Positions 1 through 5,653 of a DNA stretch of 5,653 nucleotides are shown piece after piece. Each line of letters opens with the position of its first letter. Positions within the stretch are counted from its first letter, which is position 1. Both the position numbers and the translations under genes were made by a program. A model generated the notes under the pieces. That model was not told the origin of the DNA and did no database searches. It saw only the letters and a program-made list of their open reading frames with translations. This DNA is from Gemmatimonadota bacterium (GTDB taxonomy: Bacteria > Gemmatimonadota > Gemmatimonadetes > Gemmatimonadales > GWC2-71-9). Location of the stretch: positions 1 to 5,653 of the forward strand of contig JAHEFN010000170.1 in assembly GCA_024640185.1 (NCBI GenBank), in the 5' to 3' direction.

Positions 1-613
1 ACAGTTCTCGGCCTCATCCGACATCGGCTCGAAGTCGAAGAAGGGCGAGGTCAACACCGCCCCGCCGATCGATCCCGTGCTGCTGGCGCTGACCCTCGGT
101 GCCACCTTCGTGGCGCGGTCGTTCTCGGGCGACAAGCAACAGCTGGTACCGATCCTCAAGGCGGGGATCGCCCATCGCGGTCTCGCGTTGGTCGACGTGA
201 TCTCGCCCTGCGTGACCTTCAATGATCACGAGGGGAGCACCAAGAGCTATGCCTACACCCGCACCCACGACGTCGAGGCCGTCACCACCGACTTCGTGCC
301 GCTGCAGCGCGAGATCACCATCCCCGACACCGACGCCGCGGTGATCGACGTGCCGATGCACGACGGCAGCGTGGTACGGCTCCGGCCCACCACCCCGGGC
401 TACAACCCCAACGACCGGGCATCAGCCTACGCCCATGTCCGTGCCTGCGAGACCCGGGGCGAGGTCGCCACCGGGCTGCTCTTTGTGGAGGAGAGCCAGG
501 AGGAGATGTGTGATGCGTTGGGATTGCCTGAGGCCCCACTGGTGGACCTGCCCCACGAGACCCTCTGTCCGGGGGCCGACGCGCTCGACCGGCTGATGGA
601 GCGGTTTCGCTAG
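1..613 (+). CDS. korB: 2-oxoacid:ferredoxin oxidoreductase, beta subunit (KorB-like), C-terminal part
   Basis: Partial gene: the reading frame is open from base 2, enters from the left edge and stops at TAG 611-613, leaving 203 visible residues. The GTG at 77 is internal, because family-like sequence (KSKKGEV, residues 11-17) precedes it. The beta subunit binds thiamine diphosphate and an Fe-S cluster and, with the alpha/gamma subunit KorA, converts a 2-oxoacid such as 2-oxoglutarate plus CoA to acyl-CoA, CO2 and reduced ferredoxin in the cytoplasm. Visible family signatures are ARSFSGD (38-44), SPCVTFNDHEGSTK (68-81) and MHDGSVVRLR (119-128). Cys70 in SPCVTFN is probably the distal ligand of the [4Fe-4S] cluster, by analogy with archaeal homologues. 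The N-terminal CxxC and the ThDP-binding segment lie off the window, about 80-145 residues. The KorA gene is expected upstream, also off the window. Substrate choice (2-oxoglutarate versus another 2-oxoacid) cannot be decided from this fragment. Confidence 0.9.
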   Translation, partial: QFSASSDIGSKSKKGEVNTAPPIDPVLLALTLGATFVARSFSGDKQQLVPILKAGIAHRGLALVDVISPCVTFNDHEGSTKSYAYTRTHDVEAVTTDFVPLQREITIPDTDAAVIDVPMHDGSVVRLRPTTPGYNPNDRASAYAHVRACETRGEVATGLLFVEESQEEMCDALGLPEAPLVDLPHETLCPGADALDRLMERFR

Positions 614-625
614 GAGGCGCTGCGG

Positions 626-3337
626 CTATCGCGGCAGCCTGGTCTGCAGTTCCGCGAGCCAGTTCTCGACCACCACCAGCGACGGCCCCTCGAACGCGTC
701 CCCGCCCCCATCCTCCAGCGCCCGGACCATCACGAACCGGCCGTCCGGCGTGATGTCCCACGGGGTGTAGTAGCGGGCGTTGAGCTGGGCCATGCCGGCC
801 TCGAGCCGGAACAGCCGGCGGCGGGCTCCCAGCCGCAGCGCGGCGGCCTGACCGGCGGCGCCAGACGCCGATGGGTCGACCGTGACGGTGACGGCCATCA
901 TGGTGTTGTCGGGGGCGAGGTAGTAGAACTCGCGCCCATCCCTCGACCAGAGCGGACCGGTCCCGCCGCCGCTCGATACCGGGATCTTCCCGTCGTTGGT
1001 ATTGGGGAAGGGACGGATGAACACCTCGAGCCGGCCGGTCTCGTCGGACTGGTACGCGAGCCAGCGCCCGTCGGGAGAGAGGGCGATCGCCATCTCATCG
1101 GAGTCCGAGACGAGCAGGTCTTGGGGGGCGGTATCGACGCCCATCCGGATCCCGAAGATGTCGCGGAACCCCGCGGCCGCCGACTTGGCGCCCTGCCGGA
1201 AGAGCAACCACTGGTTGTCGGGTGAAATCAGTGCTTCGTCGAACGTCCCTTCGAGGAGCAGCGAGTCCTGCCCGGTGCCATCCGAACGGTGCAGAGCGAT
1301 GCCGTTGTCCGAGATGAAGGAGAGCCACCGGCCGTCGGGACTCCAGCGGGGCCGGTTGTCGGTGCCGCGGCTGAAGGTGACCTTGAGCGCCGGCGAACCG
1401 TCGAGCGGCTTGACCCAGATGTCATCGCCCGAACCGGTGCTCATCCCGATCGCCACCCGGCTGCCGTCTGGGGAGACGGCCCACCCGTAGTTGCCGGCGA
1501 ACTGGGTGTTGCGGAAGGTGAATGTCGAGTCGACCTGGGTCATCGCCCCGTCGCGGTCGACGATCACCAGTTCCGACTCGCGCGCTGCCGCGTTGGTCCC
1601 GTGGCGCATCACCAGGGTCCCCGAGGTGGAGATCGCCAGATACGGAGAGGTCCCCCCGCCCGGTGACACGCTGTCGATCACCGCGACCGGCTCGCCCCGG
1701 GTCTTGAGGGCTTCCAGGTCAAATGGCGCCAGCACGCCGGTCTGGTCCTGCCGGACATAGAGGAGATCGCCGGTGGGGAGGTAGTAACCCACCCTACCTC
1801 CGGGCACGACCTGGCTGGCCCGCCCGGTGGAGACCTCAAGAACCATGAGGTCCGAGGTGTCGCAGGGCCGGACGCAGGCCTGAAAGAGCACACCTCGCCC
1901 ACCGGGCAGCGGGGAGAGGTTGGAGGCCGTCAGCGAATCGGAGGACCAGACCAACTCCCGGTCACCGCCGGCGGACGCCACGCGCATCACCCGACTCGCC
2001 CCCCGCTCCACGAAGATGATGCTGCCGTCATCGAGCCACGCCAGGCTCCGAGAGGCCCCGCCCACCTGGTCGGCGATCTGGATCGCCGCCCCGCCGGCCA
2101 GTGGCATCTTCCGGAGCAGGCCACCCTGGGCCATGACGACCCAGTCACCCTCGGGAGCGAGGGCCGCAGAAGTGACCGCCTCGGATCCCGGGAGTGCGCG
2201 TGCCTCGAGTGCATCACGGTCCTTGATCCACAGCTGAGTGATCCCGCCCGGCGCTGATCCCTGATAGACAATCTGTGACCCGTCGGAGGTGATCATCACG
2301 AAGCCGGCTGGATCGGGCCGCTGCTCGGCTGGCAGTGCCAGTCCGTAGCGGACCACCGGCATCGCCGGATCGGGCCGGGTCAGCGCCCACCCGGCGACCA
2401 GGGTCACCACGGCCAACGCCGCACCCAGCCCGTAGACCAACGATCGCGCGGCCACCGGACCCTGCCCCCGACCGGCGGCCCCTGCAATCGCCGCGGTGGT
2501 GAAGTGCTGGTCGGCCAGCGCATCGGCAAACGCCTTGGCACTCTCGAAGCGGTCGGCCGGCAGCTTCTCCAGCGACTTGGCGACTGCGGCCGCCACGTTG
2601 GTGGGCACGGCACGCCGAACCTTGGTGACCGGCTCCGCCTCCTCGGTCACAATCCGCATGATGATCTGCTGCGCCGACGAGCCGACATGCGGTGGGTTGC
2701 CGGTCAGCATCTCGTAGAGCACGCTGCCAACGGAGTAGACGTCGCTCCGGGCAGTGATCTCCTTCTCCGCGGTGGCCTGCTCCGGGCTCATGTAGTGCGG
2801 CGTGCCGAGCGAGAGCCCCGTCTCGGTCATCCGGCCGCCGGCGGCAGCGCTCACCGCCAGGGCGATCCCGAAATCCGCCACCATCGGTCGGCCGTCGTGG
2901 AGCAGGATGTTCTCGGGCTTGATGTCGCGGTGGATCACCCCGTGCCGGTGGGCGTAGTCGAGGGCGTCGGCCACCTCGCGGGCGATCCGCACCGCCTCGT
3001 CGATGCCGAGTTGGGTCTCGCGGTTGAGCTTGTCGCGGAGGGTTTCGCCATCGATGAACGGCATGACGTAGTAGAGGAAGCCGTCGGCGGTGCCGGAATC
3101 GAAGAGCGGCAGGATGTGCGGGTGTTGCAGGGCAGCGGTGGTGGTGATCTCCTGCACGAACCGCTCGGCGCCGAGGACGGCAGCGAGTTCGGGCTTGAGG
3201 AGCTTGATCGCCACCTTGCGCTGGTGCTTGAGGTCCTGGGCCAGGAAGACGGTGGCCATGCCGCCCTCACCGAGTTCGCGCTCGATGGTGTAGCGGTCGG
3301 TCAGCGCCTCGCGGAGCCTGGTGAGGGAATCGTTCAT
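626..3337 (-). CDS. Membrane serine/threonine protein kinase with C-terminal TolB/PD40-type beta-propeller
   Basis: Complete 903-residue protein, ATG 3337-3335 to TAG 628-626. The Hanks kinase domain spans about residues 16-275: glycine loop GEGGMA (23-28), VAIK with Lys45, helix-C Glu63, HRDIKPEN with Asp138 and Asn143, DFG at 155-157, activation loop MTETG (170-174), GTPHYMSPEQ (178-187), Asp199 of the helix-F region and Arg263. All catalytic residues are present, so it should be active. Thr171 and Thr173 match the autophosphorylated pair of mycobacterial PknB. One membrane span is predicted at about 300-319, without a signal peptide, so the kinase is inside and the rest outside. Residues 330-890 hold about twelve propeller-type turns (for example VSPDGSRVA 621, WSPDGRWLSF 665, LSPDGRWLAY 753). 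The start fits the family N-terminus and follows a good Shine-Dalgarno sequence. It overlaps the upstream paralogue by four bases. The only two cysteines, C488 and C492, are in the propeller. Signal and substrates are unknown. Confidence 0.95.
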   Translation of the reverse strand: MNDSLTRLREALTDRYTIERELGEGGMATVFLAQDLKHQRKVAIKLLKPELAAVLGAERFVQEITTTAALQHPHILPLFDSGTADGFLYYVMPFIDGETLRDKLNRETQLGIDEAVRIAREVADALDYAHRHGVIHRDIKPENILLHDGRPMVADFGIALAVSAAAGGRMTETGLSLGTPHYMSPEQATAEKEITARSDVYSVGSVLYEMLTGNPPHVGSSAQQIIMRIVTEEAEPVTKVRRAVPTNVAAAVAKSLEKLPADRFESAKAFADALADQHFTTAAIAGAAGRGQGPVAARSLVYGLGAALAVVTLVAGWALTRPDPAMPVVRYGLALPAEQRPDPAGFVMITSDGSQIVYQGSAPGGITQLWIKDRDALEARALPGSEAVTSAALAPEGDWVVMAQGGLLRKMPLAGGAAIQIADQVGGASRSLAWLDDGSIIFVERGASRVMRVASAGGDRELVWSSDSLTASNLSPLPGGRGVLFQACVRPCDTSDLMVLEVSTGRASQVVPGGRVGYYLPTGDLLYVRQDQTGVLAPFDLEALKTRGEPVAVIDSVSPGGGTSPYLAISTSGTLVMRHGTNAAARESELVIVDRDGAMTQVDSTFTFRNTQFAGNYGWAVSPDGSRVAIGMSTGSGDDIWVKPLDGSPALKVTFSRGTDNRPRWSPDGRWLSFISDNGIALHRSDGTGQDSLLLEGTFDEALISPDNQWLLFRQGAKSAAAGFRDIFGIRMGVDTAPQDLLVSDSDEMAIALSPDGRWLAYQSDETGRLEVFIRPFPNTNDGKIPVSSGGGTGPLWSRDGREFYYLAPDNTMMAVTVTVDPSASGAAGQAAALRLGARRRLFRLEAGMAQLNARYYTPWDITPDGRFVMVRALEDGGGDAFEGPSLVVVENWLAELQTRLPR

Positions 3338-3348
3338 TCTTCTGCCTC
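3334..3348 (-). promoter_or_regulatory. Shine-Dalgarno and ATGA stop/start overlap coupling the two kinase genes
   Basis: On the minus strand GAGG (3348-3345) stands seven bases before the ATG at 3337-3335. It lies in the last codons of the upstream kinase (C-terminal Glu-Ala-Glu-Glu). The start codon overlaps the upstream TGA in the four-base string ATGA (3337-3334). This arrangement supports the chosen start and is typical of translational coupling or reinitiation, which would keep the two kinases in fixed ratio. No separate promoter for the downstream gene is evident. The overlap is read directly; coupling is inferred. Confidence 0.8.
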
Positions 3349-5653
3349 GAGCCGCTTGAGCTCCGCCGCAAAGTTTTGCACCAGGATCAAGGTCTCGGCG
3401 CCCTCGTCGTCGATGCGGGTCCTCAGACTCAGCATCAGGAACCGATCACCGCCGGGAGCGACATCATAGACCATGGAGCCATCGGACACCTGGAAGGTGG
3501 AGACGCTGAAGAGCGGCGTTCGCCGCGTGACCCGGAGGCCACCGGAGGTGTTCAGCGCCGCAACCATCATCTCGCCGTCGGCGTTGATGTAGAACAGTTC
3601 GCCACCCGCCGGGTTCCACCTCGGGCGGCTCCCTCCCTCGACCGAGACCTGCGTGCGTTGGGCATCGATGTCGGGAAACGGGACGACGATGACTTCTTGA
3701 CGCCCGCCCCCCTCCGGTAGCGAGTAGGCGAGCCACCGCCCATCGGGAGAGAACGCCGGATCAAGGCGGTTGTTGCTGCGGAGCAGGACCCGCGGAGCGG
3801 TATCCTGACCGACCGTGAAGGTGGCGAGCCCAAGTTGCGCCGGTCCGACCTCGGCCTGCAACACGAAGGTGCGACCGCCCGGATCGAGGGCGGACGGCAG
3901 GATCGCCCCCTCAAAGGGCACCGCGAGTTCGGCGCTGCCGCTGCCGTCGGCGCGGCGCCGGACGATCCCCTCGCCCGGCTTGACGTAGTAGACCTCCCGG
4001 GCATCGGAACTCCAGATCGGATGGATACTGCGGCCGTCCTCACGGCTCACCAGTTGGGTCGGGCTGCCGTCGAGGGGCTTGACGAAGATCCGGTCGCCGT
4101 CGGAGGCCCCGGTGGCTCGCAGGATTTGGAAGGCGAGTGACCTACCGTCGGGCGAGACGGCAGCTCCCCGGATGAGGCCCTGCTCGGAGACGGTGTCGAC
4201 CCGCGTCTCGCGCCCGGCTCGATCGACCCAAACCGGCTCCGAAAAGGTGTTGGACACCTGCCCTTCGGAGTAGAGGAGGTCACCGTTTGGGGAGACTGCG
4301 ATGTCGTTGGTACCGAACCCGCCGATGCCCACCCCGTCCCAGAGGCGCAGGGGCGACCCCAGCAACTCGAGCCGATCGAGGTCGAACCGCTGGGCGAAGA
4401 GCGTTCCCTCGGCACTGAGGAAGAGGAGGTGCCCGGTCGCGACGTAGCGGGCCGTGACGGCACGCACGAGCGTCTTGCGGGCGCCGGACCTGGCATCCCA
4501 CGCGACGATCTGGTGGCCAGAGTTGTCCTGGCCCCCGGAGCGGACCCGGAAGAGCACTCCACGACCGTCTGGGAGTGCCTCGGGCCACGCGACGCCCGAC
4601 TCCCCTTGGGCGGTGTCAAGCTGGGCCACCATCTCTTGGTCGCTGCCGTCGGGGTGGATACGCGCCAACCCGTCGCCGCCATCGTAGTAGAGGTAGCCGT
4701 CGCTCGACCACGCCACCCCGCCACCGGACGTCCCACCGTCCAAGACCCGTCGTGGCCTGCCACCGTCCGCGGGTACGATGAAGAGGTTGAATGGGGTCGG
4801 CGCCACGAACGCGATCTCATTGCCGTCGGGTGAGAAGACCGCACTGGCGGCACCCTCTGAGCCGGGGATCGGGACTGCCTCGAGTCGGTCGAGGTAGCGA
4901 CGCCAGAGGCGTTGCTGGGTAGCGCCGGGTCCCGGGTAGACGAACGATGCTCCGTCGGGCGCGAATGCCGTCCTGATGCCGCCCGGGTTGAGCAGTTCCT
5001 GCCCGGGGCGCATCGCGATGCCGACTCGGGTGACCCGGGGGGGCTCAGGGGCGGAGAGCAGCCGAACGAGGCCGGCCCCGGCAAGGAAGGCCACGACCGC
5101 AATGCCTGTGGCGAGGCCCCATCGCACGCGCGGCGAGCGCGCAGCGACGGACGCCCGCATCGCGGAGAGCCCGAACGATGATGCGGTGGCCGGGGCGGAG
5201 AGCGCCTCGGCGAACTTGGCGGCGCTGGCAAAGCGGTCGACCGGCAGCTTCTGGATGGCGGTGTGCACCGCGGCGGCGACGCCCGGCGGCACCACCCGGC
5301 GGAGGGTGGTGACCGGCTCCGGCTCCGACGCCATCACCTTGGCGACGATGGCCTGCGCCGTGGGCCCGGTGAACGGCGGTTCGCCGGCCAGCATCTCGTA
5401 ACAGACACAACCCAGCGCGTACACATCCGTGCGGCCGTCGAGGTCACGCTCACCCATCGCCTGCTCGGGCGACATGTAGGTCGGCGTGCCGAGCGACATC
5501 CCCGTCTCGGTCATCCGGGTCGCGCTCTCGCCGCTCGCCACCGCGAGGGCGATCCCAAAATCGGCGACCAATGCCTGCCCGTCGTGGAGCAGGATGTTCT
5601 CCGGCTTGATGTCGCGGTGGATCACCCCGTGGCGGTGAGCGTAGTCGAGGGCC
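3334..5653 (-). CDS. Membrane serine/threonine protein kinase with C-terminal TolB/PD40-type beta-propeller, N-lobe missing
   Basis: Partial gene running off the right edge; 772 residues are visible, ending at TGA 3336-3334. The GTG at 5625, which could be taken for a start, encodes the Val of GVIHRD and is internal. Aligned to the downstream paralogue, the first visible residue matches its residue 125, so about 124 residues (glycine loop, catalytic Lys, helix C) are missing. Visible kinase motifs are HRDIKPEN (12-19, catalytic Asp14, Asn19), DFG (31-33), TET activation-loop threonines (48 and 50), GTPTYMSPEQ (55-64) and KLPVDRF near the domain end. A single hydrophobic span lies at about 178-196 (bases 5065-5121). 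The remaining ~570 residues form a propeller-like region with turns such as FSPDGNEIAF, VSPDGRSLAF and FSPDGRWLAY, presumably extracytoplasmic. It is the upstream gene of a coupled pair; its promoter is outside the window. Its two cysteines, in GCVCYEM, are in the kinase lobe, none in the propeller. Whether the N-lobe is intact cannot be seen. Confidence 0.93.
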   Translation of the reverse strand, partial: ALDYAHRHGVIHRDIKPENILLHDGQALVADFGIALAVASGESATRMTETGMSLGTPTYMSPEQAMGERDLDGRTDVYALGCVCYEMLAGEPPFTGPTAQAIVAKVMASEPEPVTTLRRVVPPGVAAAVHTAIQKLPVDRFASAAKFAEALSAPATASSFGLSAMRASVAARSPRVRWGLATGIAVVAFLAGAGLVRLLSAPEPPRVTRVGIAMRPGQELLNPGGIRTAFAPDGASFVYPGPGATQQRLWRRYLDRLEAVPIPGSEGAASAVFSPDGNEIAFVAPTPFNLFIVPADGGRPRRVLDGGTSGGGVAWSSDGYLYYDGGDGLARIHPDGSDQEMVAQLDTAQGESGVAWPEALPDGRGVLFRVRSGGQDNSGHQIVAWDARSGARKTLVRAVTARYVATGHLLFLSAEGTLFAQRFDLDRLELLGSPLRLWDGVGIGGFGTNDIAVSPNGDLLYSEGQVSNTFSEPVWVDRAGRETRVDTVSEQGLIRGAAVSPDGRSLAFQILRATGASDGDRIFVKPLDGSPTQLVSREDGRSIHPIWSSDAREVYYVKPGEGIVRRRADGSGSAELAVPFEGAILPSALDPGGRTFVLQAEVGPAQLGLATFTVGQDTAPRVLLRSNNRLDPAFSPDGRWLAYSLPEGGGRQEVIVVPFPDIDAQRTQVSVEGGSRPRWNPAGGELFYINADGEMMVAALNTSGGLRVTRRTPLFSVSTFQVSDGSMVYDVAPGGDRFLMLSLRTRIDDEGAETLILVQNFAAELKRLEAEE

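Noticed and set aside
77..79. GTG as the start of the KorB-like gene
   Set aside because: The frame is open back to base 2 and encodes beta-subunit sequence (KSKKGEV) before this codon, so the gene begins left of the window.
1..3337. Functional link between the oxidoreductase and the kinases, such as a kinase-controlled KorAB module
   Set aside because: The genes are convergent with no shared promoter, and adjacency alone is weak evidence.
2504..3469. Long plus-strand open frame (321 codons) opposite the kinase N-terminal region
   Set aside because: It lies antisense to highly conserved kinase motifs, has low-complexity Gly/Val/Asp/His-rich composition with no recognisable domain, and is expected from GC-rich third positions. 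No other feature supports it.
4047..5231. Minus-strand open frame of 394 codons in another frame inside the upstream kinase
   Set aside because: Its Ser/Pro/Arg-rich product is the typical frame shadow of a GC-rich gene. The overlapping frame encodes clear kinase-end, membrane and propeller sequence.
5623..5625. GTG as the start of the upstream kinase
   Set aside because: It is the Val of GVIHRDIKPEN; upstream codons still encode kinase sequence (ALDYAHRHG), so the gene is cut by the window edge, not a short N-lobe-less kinase.
1..5653. Mobile element, CRISPR array, toxin-antitoxin or defence island, tRNA/rRNA, riboswitch
   Set aside because: No transposase or integrase, terminal inverted repeats, spaced direct repeats or RNA-gene signatures were seen. 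The window is almost fully occupied by three coding regions.

Overview
The window reads as a high-GC bacterial chromosome fragment. The protein content suggests a Gemmatimonadota (or related Acidobacteria-like) genome. Such genomes commonly carry many serine/threonine kinases with an N-terminal Hanks kinase domain, one membrane span and a long C-terminal TolB/PD40-type beta-propeller, together with KorAB-type 2-oxoacid:ferredoxin oxidoreductases. The taxonomic call rests on remembered family resemblance, not on a search.

Layout from left to right: (1) the 3' part of a plus-strand gene for the beta subunit of a 2-oxoacid:ferredoxin oxidoreductase (korB-like), cut by the left edge and ending at 613; (2) a 12-base convergent gap (614-625); (3) a complete minus-strand gene (626-3337) for a 903-residue membrane Ser/Thr kinase with a propeller domain; (4) a second minus-strand gene of the same architecture (3334 to the right edge), with its kinase N-lobe outside the window. 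The two kinase genes overlap by four bases (ATGA), so they are very probably one operon read right to left with translational coupling. Its promoter must lie beyond 5653 or further upstream. There is no gene-free stretch over 300 bases: almost every base is coding.

Both kinases keep the visible catalytic residues and a Thr-x-Thr activation loop. Both should place the kinase in the cytoplasm and about 570-600 residues of propeller outside the membrane, which fits a sensor-to-kinase design; the signal and substrates cannot be read from the sequence. The korB gene is metabolic (reductive or oxidative 2-oxoacid/CoA chemistry with ferredoxin), and nothing in the sequence links it to the kinases apart from adjacency. 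I found no RNA gene, CRISPR array, mobile element, phage gene or defence system. The points most worth a second look are the tandem kinase pair and its coupling, a near-identical 73-base patch over the catalytic loops, a lone Cys pair in the propeller of one kinase, and a 12-repeat pattern shared by both propellers.
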